Source: CAHJWH01 sp965198905 (GTDB lineage: Bacteria; Pseudomonadota; Alphaproteobacteria; Caulobacterales; Caulobacteraceae). From it: DNA of 64,000 bases. Of this stretch, positions 28,317-36,792 are shown piece after piece. The stretch lies in contig OZ240678.1 of assembly GCA_965198905.1 (NCBI GenBank), positions 3,286,001-3,350,000 on the forward strand, given 5' to 3'. The notes beneath the pieces are model-generated. The model did no database searches. It was not told the origin of the DNA and saw only the letters and a program-made list of their open reading frames with translations. The translations under genes were made by a program, and so were the position numbers. The stretch's first letter is position 1. Each line of letters opens with the position of its first letter.

Positions 28317-29081
28317 CTATGAGCTGAGCTTGCCCAGGCCGTCCACCGCCTTGGCGGAGAGGTCCTGGGTGCTCAAGATGATGTTCTGGACGCGCTCGTA
28401 GGCGCGGGTGATGTCGATCAGGCTGGTGACCTCAGCCACCGGGTTGACGTTGGACTTCTCCACATAACCCTGGCGCACGACCGCATCCGGGGCGGGGGTG
28501 GCGCCGGCCGCGCCGGTGGGGTCGGAGAAGGTGTTGGAGCCCTCCTTGGACAGCGCCCCCTTGTTGGCGAAGCGGGTGACGCCGATGCGGCCGAGCTTGT
28601 TCACCGAGCCGCCCCGGCCGCTCTGGCTGACCGAGCCGTCGGCCCCTATGACGGGGACCCCCAGCGTCGGGTCCACGCTGATGGGAGAGCCGCTGCTGCT
28701 CAGCACCGAATCGCCGGCCTGATCCACGATCTGGTTCTGGGCGTCCGTGCCGAAGCGGCCGTCGCGGGTGTAGCGCATCCCGTTCGGGGTCAGGACGCTG
28801 AAGAAGCCCTGGCCCTCGATGGCGGTGTCGAAGGTGCCCCCAGTCTGCTCCATCGAGCCCTGGCTGAAGTCGCGGGTGGAGCCGTTGTCGAGCACGTAGT
28901 TGATCGGCGCGGTCCCCAGGCCGAACGAGGCGCCGGGGGCCGAGATCGGGTCGGTCACCACGGCCAGATGCTCCACCTTGAAGCCGGCAGTGTCCACGTT
29001 GGCCATGTTGTTGGCCGCGACGTCCAGCGCCCGCTGCAGGGTCATCTGGCGCGACAGTCCGACGTAGATGGCGTTGTCCAT
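28317..29081 (-). CDS. flgF: Flagellar basal-body rod protein FlgF (proximal rod)
   Basis: A 254-residue rod protein. The N terminus MDNAIYVGLSRQM and NNMANVDTAGFK is the rod-family motif; the C terminus DITRAYERVQNIILSTQDL forms the paired helix. AGGAGG precedes the ATG at 29081; the upstream ATG at 29132 would extend past the promoter. It is the first gene of the flgFGAH run, directly downstream of a sigma-54 type promoter, which fits late-class flagellar control in Caulobacter. Confidence 0.95.
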   Translation of the reverse strand: MDNAIYVGLSRQMTLQRALDVAANNMANVDTAGFKVEHLAVVTDPISAPGASFGLGTAPINYVLDNGSTRDFSQGSMEQTGGTFDTAIEGQGFFSVLTPNGMRYTRDGRFGTDAQNQIVDQAGDSVLSSSGSPISVDPTLGVPVIGADGSVSQSGRGGSVNKLGRIGVTRFANKGALSKEGSNTFSDPTGAAGATPAPDAVVRQGYVEKSNVNPVAEVTSLIDITRAYERVQNIILSTQDLSAKAVDGLGKLSS

Positions 29082-29103
29082 GCGGCCTCCTGGAAAAGCC
29101 CGT

Positions 29104-29119
29104 TGCAAGGGTCGGGCCA
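29104..29119 (-). promoter_or_regulatory. Sigma-54 promoter of the flgFGAH operon
   Basis: The minus strand reads TGGCCCGACCCTTGCA, matching TGGCACG-N4-TTGCA with one changed base in the -24 element. The GC of the -12 element predicts a start near 29093, only about 12 nt upstream of the flgF ATG and just before its AGGAGG. Class III flagellar operons in Caulobacter are sigma-54 dependent (established knowledge). FlbD-binding enhancer sites were not identified. Confidence 0.75.
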
Positions 29120-29313
29120 GGAGTTTGTTCAAGCGGGTCTGGGGCTTAGCTGGTTAATTCCTGACGCCCGGTCCGCTTTCGGCCGGGCAGATGCTGCCGG
29201 GCGGCGCGGCCCGTGGTCTGATGTATCAAACGGAACATTAACCCTAATGACGTTTCCTGACCTCGATGGCGCGCGAGGGGAGACCCGCACGCGCGAGGAG
29301 TGCGCGCGACCTC

Positions 29314-29910
29314 ATGTCCAAGCCCAAGAAGGAAAAGGCCCCCGCGCCGGAAAGCGCGCCCGAAGTCGAAGGCGAAGCCGGAGAGGGCGCGCCCGAGGCG
29401 GGTAAGAAAAAGCTGCCGCTGAAGATGCTGATCATCGCCGGTGCGGCCGCCCTGGTCGTGTTCGGCGGCGGGGGTGTCGCGGCGATGCTGATGATGGGCG
29501 GCGGCAAGGCCGAAGCGCACAAGGCCGCGCACAAGAAGCCCGCCGCCAAGAAGGATGGCGACAAGAAGGACGCCGGGGCCAACCCGATCAGCCAGGGCCC
29601 CGATGGCGTGGTATTCTACACCATGCCGGACATGGTGGTGAACATTCAGTCCACCGACGGACGCCCGACCTACCTGAAGCTCAAGCTCGCCTTCGAAATG
29701 GCCGACGAGGACTCAGCGGAGGCGATCACCCCCAACCAGCTGCGGCTGAACGACATGTTCCAGAGCTTCCTGCGCGAACTGCGGCCTGACGACCTGTCCG
29801 GCAGCGAGGGCAGCTACCAGCTGCGCCAGGAGGTGCAGCGCCGGGTGAACCTGGTGATCGCGCCGGCCAAGGTGAACGCCGTGCTCGTCCAGGAAATGCT
29901 GGTCCAATAG
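29314..29910 (+). CDS. fliL: Flagellar basal body-associated protein FliL
   Basis: A 198-residue single-pass membrane protein associated with the stator and MS ring. A Lys/Glu/Pro-rich cytoplasmic head is followed by a transmembrane helix (LKMLIIAGAAALVVFGGGG), a Lys-rich stretch, and the periplasmic FliL domain with PDMVVNIQSTDGRPTYLKLK. I prefer the ATG at 29314; an upstream ATG at 29266 adds a short Arg-rich tail. The gene ends 2 bp before fliM. TTAACC half-sites at 29238 and, on the other strand, 29151 may be CtrA half-boxes, but no full TTAA-N7-TTAA site is seen. Confidence 0.92.
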   Translation: MSKPKKEKAPAPESAPEVEGEAGEGAPEAGKKKLPLKMLIIAGAAALVVFGGGGVAAMLMMGGGKAEAHKAAHKKPAAKKDGDKKDAGANPISQGPDGVVFYTMPDMVVNIQSTDGRPTYLKLKLAFEMADEDSAEAITPNQLRLNDMFQSFLRELRPDDLSGSEGSYQLRQEVQRRVNLVIAPAKVNAVLVQEMLVQ

Positions 29911-29912
29911 AG

Positions 29913-30980
29913 ATGAGCGACGCCTTCGCCGACCCGGACGCCATCGGCGACCCCAGCTCCGGCGGTGAGAACCCCGCCGAGCGGGTGCTGAATCAGGACG
30001 AGATCGACAGCCTGCTCGGCTTCGAACTGAACGACGAAGACGCCGCCGAGCGCACGGGCGTGCGCGCCATCATCAACTCCGCGCTGGTGTCCTACGAGCG
30101 CCTGCCGATGCTGGAGATCGTCTTCGACCGCCTGGTGCGGCTGCTGACGACGAGCCTGCGTAATTTCACCTCCGACAATGTGGAGGTGAGCCTGGACAAT
30201 ATCTCCTCGATCCGTTTCGGCGACTATCTCAACTCCATTCCGATGCCGGCGATCCTGGCGGTTTTCCGGGCGGAGGAGCTGGACAATTACGGCCTGCTGA
30301 CCGTGGACTCCAACCTGATCTACTCGGTGGTGGATGTGCTGCTGGGGGGTCGGCGCGGCGCCGCCGCCATGCGCATCGAGGGGCGTCCCTACACCACCAT
30401 CGAGCGGATGCTGGTGCAGCGAATGGTGGAGGTGGTGCTGGCCGACTGCCAGGCCGCCTTCGAACCCCTGACCAAGGTCGCCTTCAAGCTGGAGCGGCTG
30501 GAGACCAACCCGCGCTTCGCCGCCATCGGCCGGCCCGCCAACGCCGCCATTCTGGTCAAGCTGCGCATCGACATGGAGGACCGGGGCGGGCGGGTGGAGC
30601 TGCTGCTGCCCTACGCCACCCTCGAGCCGATCCGTAAGATGCTGCTGCAGCAGTTCATGGGCGAGAAGTTTGGCCGCGACCACATCTGGGAAGGCCATCT
30701 GGCCACCGAACTCTGGACCACCCAGGTGGAGGTCCGCGCCATCCTGGACGAGCAGCAGATGGACCTGCGTCGGGTGCTCGACCTGAAGGTCGGCGACACC
30801 TTAATGCTCAACGCCACCGCCGACAGTCCCGTAAAGCTTCGCGCCGGTCCGGTGCCGCTGACCGAGGGGCGTATGGGCCGCCGCAACCAGAACATCGCGG
30901 TCCGGGTCGAGGCGCCGCTGAACGTGACCGCCCGCAAGGCGCTGGCGAACCCCCCCAATGCGGTGGGCGCGCGGCGATGA
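29913..30980 (+). CDS. fliM: Flagellar motor switch protein FliM
   Basis: A 355-residue C-ring protein. The N-terminal CheY-P binding peptide is visible as VLNQDEIDSLLG, then the CheC-like middle domain (SLRNFTSDNVEVSLDNISS) and the C-terminal SPOA domain (VLDLKVGDTLML). It controls motor switching at the base of the flagellum. It starts 2 bp after fliL and overlaps the next gene by 4 bp (ATGA), so four flagellar genes are co-translated. Confidence 0.96.
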   Translation: MSDAFADPDAIGDPSSGGENPAERVLNQDEIDSLLGFELNDEDAAERTGVRAIINSALVSYERLPMLEIVFDRLVRLLTTSLRNFTSDNVEVSLDNISSIRFGDYLNSIPMPAILAVFRAEELDNYGLLTVDSNLIYSVVDVLLGGRRGAAAMRIEGRPYTTIERMLVQRMVEVVLADCQAAFEPLTKVAFKLERLETNPRFAAIGRPANAAILVKLRIDMEDRGGRVELLLPYATLEPIRKMLLQQFMGEKFGRDHIWEGHLATELWTTQVEVRAILDEQQMDLRRVLDLKVGDTLMLNATADSPVKLRAGPVPLTEGRMGRRNQNIAVRVEAPLNVTARKALANPPNAVGARR

Positions 30981-31516
30981 GCCCTGTGGCGGTGGGCCTG
31001 GACGGATTGCTGGCTTTGCTTCTGCTGCTGGCGCTCGGCCTGGGCCTGAAGCTGAACGCGCGGCTGAAGACGCTGCGCGAAGGCCAGGCCGGGTTCGCCG
31101 CCGCCGTGCTGGAGCTGAACCAAGCCGCCGCGCGCGCCGAGTCCGGGCTCACCGCGCTCCGCATCGCTTCAGAGAGCGCTCATGACGACCTGCTCACCCG
31201 GATCGAGACCGCCCGGGGCCTGGTCGGCCGGCTGGAGCGGGCGGGGGCGGACGCCCAGCGCATCGCCGACACCTTGCCCGACTCCGTCACCCCGTCCACT
31301 CGCCCGCAGGGCGTAGGCGGCTCCCTGGCCGCGATCGCCGCCCTGGCGGAAGGGCGCGTCCCCGATCCGACCGGCCCTCAGGCGGAGCCTCGCCGCGCCA
31401 CGCCCTCGACGCCTCGCCGGCCCGCCCGCACCGCCTTCGACGAAGATCTGTTCGAAACCAAGATACGGGACCGTGGCGACCTCGGTCCGCTGCGCCCCTC
31501 CAGAGGTGATCGATGA
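30977..31516 (+). CDS. DUF6468 family flagellar-linked membrane protein
   Basis: A 179-residue protein. It has one N-terminal transmembrane helix (about 8-27), then a coiled-coil segment LNARLKTLREGQAGFAAAVL and an Arg/Pro-rich tail. It matches DUF6468, an alphaproteobacterial family found next to fliM and motE-like genes. Overlaps of 4 bp at both ends tie it to FliM and the MotE-like protein. A structural or accessory role in the motor is likely, but the mechanism is unknown. Confidence 0.78.
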   Translation: MSPVAVGLDGLLALLLLLALGLGLKLNARLKTLREGQAGFAAAVLELNQAAARAESGLTALRIASESAHDDLLTRIETARGLVGRLERAGADAQRIADTLPDSVTPSTRPQGVGGSLAAIAALAEGRVPDPTGPQAEPRRATPSTPRRPARTAFDEDLFETKIRDRGDLGPLRPSRGDR

Positions 31517-32436
31517 GTAAAGCCCCACGCCTGCTTCCTCTGGTCGCCGTCTCCATCTGCGGAGTGCTGGCCGTCAAGGCGTTGTCGGGGGTCCAGGCCC
31601 TGCCGGACCTGCTCGCCGCCACCCGCGCCCAGGCGGAGGAGGCCCCCAGGTCTGCGACCAAGGCCCACACCGCCGTGGCTTCACCCTTGCCCGCGGTCGA
31701 GGCCGCCGCTCCGAAACCCTCGCCGGCGTGCGTGCAGTCCCCGACCGATCTGGCGCGCGAGGCGGGGGTGTCGCCGGGCGAGTTGCAGGTGCTGCAGAAC
31801 CTCGGCGCGCGTCGCGGGCAGCTGGACGACCGCGAGAGGGCGCTCGACACCCAGTTGCAGCTCCTGGCCGCCGCCGAAGCCAAGATCGACGCCAAGCTGA
31901 AGACTGTGACCGCGGTGAAGGGCCAGATCCAGGCGCTGCTGGGGCAGGCCGATCAGCAACAGGCCGCCGATGTGGATCGCCTGACGCTTGTCTATCAAAA
32001 GATGAAGCCCCGCGACGCCGCCGCGATCATGGCTACCCTGGACGACAAGGTCCGCATTCCCGTCGCCGCCAAGATGAAAGACAGCGCGCTCGCCGCCATC
32101 CTGTCTCAGATGCCGACGACGGAGGCCAAGAAGCTCACCGAAAGCCTGGCGCAGCGCGCCGACAACGCCAAGCAGGCGATGAACGCCGCCGAACAGGCGC
32201 CCCCCGCCCCGACCACCGGCGTCCAGTCGAGCGATCCGTTGCAGACGTCCGCCCCCGCGCCTGCCGCCAAGAAGGCGCGCACGCACAGGATCGCCGCGGT
32301 CCGGGTTACCACGCCCATCGCCAAGTCGGCCCAAGCGCTGCAACCGGCGAAGGCCGCCGTCAGCGCCCCCGCACCCGCCAAGGCCGCCACGGCCCTGCCG
32401 GGGCAAACCACGCCGCCTGCGCCGACGAAGGGCTGA
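31513..32436 (+). CDS. motE: MotE-like flagellar motor chaperone protein
   Basis: A 307-residue protein. It has an N-terminal transmembrane or signal helix, a Pro/Ala segment, then a coiled coil (RRGQLDDRERALDTQLQLL) and an MgtE-N-like domain with VYQKMKPRDAAAIMATLDD and ILSQMPTTEAKKLTESL. This is the architecture of MotE, the periplasmic chaperone of MotC in rhizobia. The long Ala/Pro/Lys-rich C-terminal tail (about 225-307) is probably disordered. It is the last gene of the fliL-fliM operon. The exact role here is inferred from family and context. Confidence 0.78.
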   Translation: MSKAPRLLPLVAVSICGVLAVKALSGVQALPDLLAATRAQAEEAPRSATKAHTAVASPLPAVEAAAPKPSPACVQSPTDLAREAGVSPGELQVLQNLGARRGQLDDRERALDTQLQLLAAAEAKIDAKLKTVTAVKGQIQALLGQADQQQAADVDRLTLVYQKMKPRDAAAIMATLDDKVRIPVAAKMKDSALAAILSQMPTTEAKKLTESLAQRADNAKQAMNAAEQAPPAPTTGVQSSDPLQTSAPAPAAKKARTHRIAAVRVTTPIAKSAQALQPAKAAVSAPAPAKAATALPGQTTPPAPTKG

Positions 32437-32465
32437 CCGATCCCTCCGCCGCGTGAGGCTGGAGG

Positions 32466-32888
32466 CTAGGCCAGAGAGGCATCCAAGCTGATCTCGGCGT
32501 TCAGTAGCTTGGAGACCGGGCAGTTGGCCTTGGCGTTCGCCGCCACGGCCTGGAACTTGGCGTCGTCGACGCCGGGGATCTTGGCTTTGAGCGTCAGGTG
32601 CGAGGACTTGATGGCGAAGCTGTCGCCTTCCTTCTCCAGGGTGACCTCAGCGGTGGTTTCCAGGGTGTCGGGCTTCAGGCCGGCTTCGGTGAGCATCATC
32701 GACAGCGCCATGGTGAAACAGGCGGCATGGGCTGCGCCGATCAATTCTTCAGGGTTGCTTCCGGCCTGGCCCTCGAAGCGGCTGGCGAAACCGTAAGGAT
32801 AGTCCTTCAGGGCCCCGCTCTTGGTCGAAATCGCGCCCTTGCCGTCCTTGATGCCGCCATGCCAGACGGCGGAGCCTTGTGTTTTCAT
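32466..32888 (-). CDS. osmC: OsmC family peroxiredoxin
   Basis: A 140-residue protein of the OsmC/Ohr superfamily. It reduces organic and inorganic hydroperoxides with two cysteines: one in AAHAACFTMALSMML and one in NAKANCPVSKLLNAE. The N terminus KTQGSAVWHGGIKDGKG matches OsmC rather than Ohr. ATG at 32888 has GGAGGACATCCG upstream; the ORF could extend to 32978 but without conserved sequence. It converges with the flagellar operon. A candidate small RNA ends about 90 bp upstream of its start, on the same strand. Confidence 0.9.
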   Translation of the reverse strand: MKTQGSAVWHGGIKDGKGAISTKSGALKDYPYGFASRFEGQAGSNPEELIGAAHAACFTMALSMMLTEAGLKPDTLETTAEVTLEKEGDSFAIKSSHLTLKAKIPGVDDAKFQAVAANAKANCPVSKLLNAEISLDASLA

Positions 32889-32976
32889 CGGATGTCCTCC
32901 GCAGGAACCTAGAGCCTGCATGATCCGAACCGCACTGGCGAGCCGACGTTCCCACACCCGCGCGTGGCCTTCGGGC

Positions 32977-33002
32977 AAAAAAAAGCCCCGCCGAAGCGGG
33001 GC
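32977..33002 (-). terminator. Intrinsic terminator (small RNA and/or ruvX)
   Basis: A 7-bp GC stem with a TTCG tetraloop followed by eight T on the minus strand. The UUCG loop and U-tract are textbook for rho-independent termination. It ends the candidate small RNA and any ruvX read-through. Confidence 0.9.
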
Positions 33003-33034
33003 AAGTCATAGGGAGGAAACGCCCAGAAGGGCGT
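32977..33034 (-). ncRNA. Candidate small RNA of about 58 nt with exposed anti-Shine-Dalgarno sequence
   Basis: On the minus strand a predicted start at 33034 begins a 5' hairpin (ACGCCC, loop TTCT, GGGCGT). It is followed by a single-stranded linker containing TCCTCCC and then a terminator hairpin (GCCCCGC, loop TTCG, GCGGGGC) with eight T. A housekeeping-type promoter lies at the right distance upstream. There is no convincing ORF. The pattern resembles regulatory RNAs that pair with Shine-Dalgarno sequences. The alternative is that this is only the 3' end of the ruvX transcript, but the independent promoter argues for a separate RNA. Confidence 0.6.
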
Positions 33035-33040
33035 GAAGGT

Positions 33041-33069
33041 GATATGCCCCAAGAGCCTCGCCGCGTCAA
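33041..33069 (-). promoter_or_regulatory. Housekeeping sigma promoter of the candidate small RNA
   Basis: TTGACGC at 33069-33063 and GGCATATC ending at 33041, with 14 bp between. The Caulobacter sigma-73 consensus is TTGACGS-N10-14-GCTANAWC: the -35 is a full match and the -10 matches at most positions. The first hairpin base, an A at 33034, lies 7 nt downstream of the -10. Confidence 0.6.
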
Positions 33070-33141
33070 GTTATTTGGACCCTGCCGTCCATAATTTTTT
33101 GCACCTGCGTTCCAGAAATGGTGCGACGCAGCGTTTTCGCC

Positions 33142-33606
33142 TCAACCGGCCGAGCGGAGACGATCCAGCGCGCCCTGGAGGATGTAGGCGGCGGCGGCCT
33201 TGTCCACGACCTCGGCTCTGCGGGCGCGGCTCATGTCCAGCTCTCCGATCAGTATGCGGTTGACCGCCATAGTCGACATCCGCTCGTCCCAGAAGGCGAT
33301 CGCAAGGCTGTCGTCCCGCCGAAGGAGGTTGCGGGCGAAGGCGCGCACCGACTGGCAGCGCGGCCCTTCGCTCCCGTCCATGTTCAAGGGCAATCCGATG
33401 ACGATCGCGCGCGCCTCGCGGCCCTGCATCAAGATGGACAGCTCCGTCGCCTCCTCGGTGAACTTGCGGCGGCGGATCAGCGCGAGCGGCGTGGCGACGC
33501 TTCTCAGGACGTCGCTCACCGCAACGCCTATGGTCTTCTCACCGAGGTCCAGGGCGAAGATGGGCTTAGGGGTGTGAGGAAGCTCCAGCAGATCGACGAT
33601 GGCCAT
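33142..33606 (-). CDS. ruvX: RuvX/YqgF family Holliday junction resolvase-like protein
   Basis: A protein of 154 residues with an RNase H fold. The catalytic Asp motif is IFALDLGEKTIGVAVSD, then VIGLPLNMDGSEG and the C-terminal FWDERMSTM and VDKAAAAYILQGALD. In E. coli YqgF acts in 16S rRNA 5'-end maturation; some homologues cleave Holliday junctions. ATG at 33606 gives MAIVDLLEL. It is divergent from the PBP1A gene across 155 bp. Confidence 0.93.
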   Translation of the reverse strand: MAIVDLLELPHTPKPIFALDLGEKTIGVAVSDVLRSVATPLALIRRRKFTEEATELSILMQGREARAIVIGLPLNMDGSEGPRCQSVRAFARNLLRRDDSLAIAFWDERMSTMAVNRILIGELDMSRARRAEVVDKAAAAYILQGALDRLRSAG

Positions 33607-33761
33607 CGCGCTGCATAGCAAGCCGCAAGCCTCGGCGCAGCCCGCGCGGCCTTGAAGACCCTTGACGCGCGAAGGGCGGCGCCCTTGATCAGGCTGCTTG
33701 CGGCGGCTCCGGACTCGGAGCCGGAGCCGATCTGAGGTCGACGTCCCTTGAAGTCCCGTCT

Positions 33762-36158
33762 GTGTTGAAATCGACGGGACGCTTCGCCGCCATGGCGGCG
33801 ATCTTGGCGCTCATCATCGTGGCGGTGGCGGGGTTGGGCCTCGCGATCTACGCCGCCCTGCTGTTCCGCGGCCTGCCGGACGCCACGGAGCTGGCCGAAT
33901 ACCGGCCGCCGACGTCCACCCGCGTTTACGCCTGGGATGGCACCCTGATCGCCCAGCTAGGCCAGGAGCGGCGCATCTTCACCCCCTACGACCAGATACC
34001 GCCCCTGGTGATTCGGGCGTTTCTGGCGGCGGAGGACCACAAGTTCTTCGAGCACGGCGGGATCGACGTGGAAGGCCTGGGCCGCGCGATGACCCGCGAC
34101 GTGTTCCGGGCCGCCAACAAGCAGCGCCTGCAGGGCGGCTCCACCATCACCCAGCAGGTGGCCAAGAACATCCTGCTCACCAACGAGCAGACCTTCGGCC
34201 GCAAGGTGAAGGAGGCGATCCTGGCCCAGCGGATCGAGCAGACCCTGCCCAAGACGCGCATCCTGGAAATCTATCTGAACCAGATCAACCTCGGCTATCG
34301 CGCCTATGGCGTCGGCGCCGCGGCCTACAACTATTTCGGCAAGACGCTGGGCGAGCTCGACCTGGCGCAGATCGCCTTCCTCGCCGCCCTGCCCAAGGGA
34401 CCGGCCAACTACAATCCCATCACCCACAAGGCCGCCGCCATTGAGCGGCGCAACTGGATTTTGGGCCAGATGGGCTCGCTCGGCTGGGTCAACCGCCAGG
34501 CGATCCAGGCGGCGATGCAGGAGGACCTGGTCGTCCAGACCAAGCCGGAGCGTACCCACTACCGCGACGCGGACTACTTTGTGGAGGAGGTGCGCCAGCG
34601 CGCCAAGGGCACCATCAGCAAGACCGCCGAGAACGACGGCCTGTATCTGCGCACGACGCTAGATTCGCGCCTGCAGAGCGCGGCGCGCATCTCGTTGATG
34701 AAGGGACTGGAGACCTATGACCGCCGGCACGGCTGGCGCGGTCCGTGGGGCCATACGGCGGTCTCACCCGACTGGGCTCAGGCCGCCGATGTCAAACCCG
34801 CCCCGGCTGAGCGCCGCACCTGGGTCGCCGCCCAGATCGACAAGGTCGGTGGCGGAGTGGCCAATATCACCACCGCCAAGGGCGAGACCGGGGAGATCAT
34901 CGACGCCGATGTGGTCTGGGCCAACGCCGGCAAGACGCTGCTGCCGGGCGATCTGGTCTATGTCGAGCCGCTGCAGCCTGGCTCCAAGCTCTACAACCTG
35001 CGCCAGGTCCCGGCGGTGAACGGCGCCCTGGTGGCGATCGAGCCGAAGTCGGGGAGGGTGCTGGCCCTGGTCGGCGGCTACAGCTTCTCCCTGTCCAACT
35101 TCAACCGCGCGACCCAGGCGGCGCGCCAGCCGGGCTCCTCGTTCAAGCCGTTCGTCTACGCCACGGCGCTGGAGAACGGCTTCACCCCGGCCTCCACCGT
35201 ACTGGATGCGCCAATCTATCTGAACGGGGGCGGGGGCAAGGTCTACAGCCCCGAAAACTACGAGCACACCTATTCCGGCCAGACGCCGCTCAGGAACGGC
35301 CTGGTCTTCTCCAAGAACACCATGACCGTCCGGCTGGCCAAGGCCGTGGGTATGCACAAGATCGTGGAGGCCGCAGAGCGCGACGGCGTGGCCGACCACC
35401 TGCCGCCCTATCTGCCCGTCGCGCTGGGCGCGGGCGAGGTGACGCCGTTTCGCCTCACCGCCGCCTATTCGGAATTCGCCAACGGCGGCAAGCGCATCCA
35501 GCCGCACCTGATCGAATTGGCCGAGGACCACATGGGGCAGGTGGTCTGGAAGGCGGACCGGCGCGACTGCCCCGACTGCAGCGGCCCCTATGACGGGCAG
35601 GAGAGCCCCCGCATCCCCCCCGACGGAACCCAGGTTATGGACCCGGTGACCGCCTATCAGATGACCCTGATGCTCGAAGGGGTGATCCAGGTCGGCACCG
35701 CGGCGGAAGCCGGCAAGGTGTTTGGGACCCGCCCGATGGCCGGCAAGACCGGCACCACCAACGATTATCGCAGCGCCTGGTTCGTCGGCTACACGCCGGA
35801 TCTGGTGGTGGGCGTGTTCGTCGGTTTCGACAACGACAGCTCGCTCGGCGACAAGGAGACCGGCGCCCACGCCGCCCTGCCGATCTGGATCGACTTCATG
35901 CAGACCGCGCTGAAAGACCAGCCGCCCACCGACTTCACCCCGCCCAACGATGTGAAGATGGCCTGGGCCCACGGCCACCGGGAGGCCTTCCGTCCAGGGA
36001 CCGAGCCCAAGCCGCCCCCGCCCAGGGCGCCGCGGCCCGTCTCGCCTGTGGGGATCGTTCCCCCAACGCCTTACAGCCAAGCCTTCCCGAATGGCGCTGG
36101 TCCGGCCCTCGGCAGCGGACCGAAGCCGCCGCCCAAGGACGTCCAGGGCCTGTATTAG
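33762..36158 (+). CDS. mrcA: Penicillin-binding protein 1A (bifunctional transglycosylase/transpeptidase)
   Basis: A 798-residue class A PBP that polymerises and cross-links peptidoglycan. After one N-terminal membrane helix comes the glycosyltransferase domain with EDHKFFEHGGID at residue 91 and GGSTITQQVAKN. An OB-like insert follows, then the transpeptidase domain with SSFK at 459-462 (Ser459 nucleophile), SKN in VFSKNTMT, and KTG at 662-664. The C terminus is Pro-rich. GTG at 33762 is the assumed start; ATG at 33792 at the membrane helix is possible but would drop the basic cytoplasmic residues. Confidence 0.95.
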   Translation: MLKSTGRFAAMAAILALIIVAVAGLGLAIYAALLFRGLPDATELAEYRPPTSTRVYAWDGTLIAQLGQERRIFTPYDQIPPLVIRAFLAAEDHKFFEHGGIDVEGLGRAMTRDVFRAANKQRLQGGSTITQQVAKNILLTNEQTFGRKVKEAILAQRIEQTLPKTRILEIYLNQINLGYRAYGVGAAAYNYFGKTLGELDLAQIAFLAALPKGPANYNPITHKAAAIERRNWILGQMGSLGWVNRQAIQAAMQEDLVVQTKPERTHYRDADYFVEEVRQRAKGTISKTAENDGLYLRTTLDSRLQSAARISLMKGLETYDRRHGWRGPWGHTAVSPDWAQAADVKPAPAERRTWVAAQIDKVGGGVANITTAKGETGEIIDADVVWANAGKTLLPGDLVYVEPLQPGSKLYNLRQVPAVNGALVAIEPKSGRVLALVGGYSFSLSNFNRATQAARQPGSSFKPFVYATALENGFTPASTVLDAPIYLNGGGGKVYSPENYEHTYSGQTPLRNGLVFSKNTMTVRLAKAVGMHKIVEAAERDGVADHLPPYLPVALGAGEVTPFRLTAAYSEFANGGKRIQPHLIELAEDHMGQVVWKADRRDCPDCSGPYDGQESPRIPPDGTQVMDPVTAYQMTLMLEGVIQVGTAAEAGKVFGTRPMAGKTGTTNDYRSAWFVGYTPDLVVGVFVGFDNDSSLGDKETGAHAALPIWIDFMQTALKDQPPTDFTPPNDVKMAWAHGHREAFRPGTEPKPPPPRAPRPVSPVGIVPPTPYSQAFPNGAGPALGSGPKPPPKDVQGLY

Positions 36159-36221
36159 GTCGCCGTCAATCTGGCCTTCAGCTTTGAGCGGTTAAAGCGG
36201 CTTAAGGATGGAGACGGTCGA

Positions 36222-36722
36222 ATGCGCATAGCGATAGCCTTGGCGATCGCCGCCAGCCTGCCGGGAGTCGCCGCCATGGCGCAGGCGGTCGATGCGCCGC
36301 CGGACAGCGTGTTGCACGTCGATCCCGCCGCCGTCGGCGTCCGAACCCTGGAGGTCCAGCAGCAGTGTCGCGCGGTGGCGACCAAGGCTGCGGGCAACCA
36401 GGTGATGATGTTCAGCGCGTCCAGCACGCCGCCGACCGCCCTGGCCATGTCGCTGTCGAACGGCGAACTCCGCGCCGTCACCCCGAGCGGGAAATACGAA
36501 AAGTCGATTTTCGAGTGCATGGCCGATAGGGGCTACGTGGCCAGAACGCCGCAGGCCGGGGACGCCACCGCCTATCGTCGCGCCATGGCGGACGGGCGGC
36601 GGCCCGATCCCTACAGCCTGATCGTCCGCTTCGAGCCCACACTCTCACCCGTCACCACCGTCGTTGAGACCCGGGACAACACCGGCCAGCAGGTCCGGAC
36701 CTATATGGTCGGCCGCTTCTGA
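36222..36722 (+). CDS. Secreted protein of unknown function
   Basis: A 166-residue protein with a clear Sec signal peptide ending AAMAQA. The mature part contains two cysteines (QQQCRAV and FECMADRG), which may form a disulfide, and the region SIFECMADRGYVAR resembles the short cysteine segment in many small periplasmic proteins. I do not recognise a named family. It lies 63 bp after the PBP1A gene and 70 bp before prfB on the same strand. TTAA-N6-TTAA upstream is one base short of a CtrA box. Confidence 0.7.
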   Translation: MRIAIALAIAASLPGVAAMAQAVDAPPDSVLHVDPAAVGVRTLEVQQQCRAVATKAAGNQVMMFSASSTPPTALAMSLSNGELRAVTPSGKYEKSIFECMADRGYVARTPQAGDATAYRRAMADGRRPDPYSLIVRFEPTLSPVTTVVETRDNTGQQVRTYMVGRF

Positions 36723-36792
36723 CGCCGCAGAGCGAGGTTGCGGGTCGCTTCACCCGCCGCTATCTCAGCGCTCCACCTACGGAGAGCCCCTC

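Noticed and set aside
34764..36080. A 438-codon minus-strand frame opposite the PBP1A gene
   Set aside because: Antisense shadow of conserved transpeptidase sequence.
36191..36206. TTAA-AGCGGC-TTAA upstream of the secreted protein gene as a CtrA box
   Set aside because: The spacer is 6, not 7, bases, which places the half-sites out of register.
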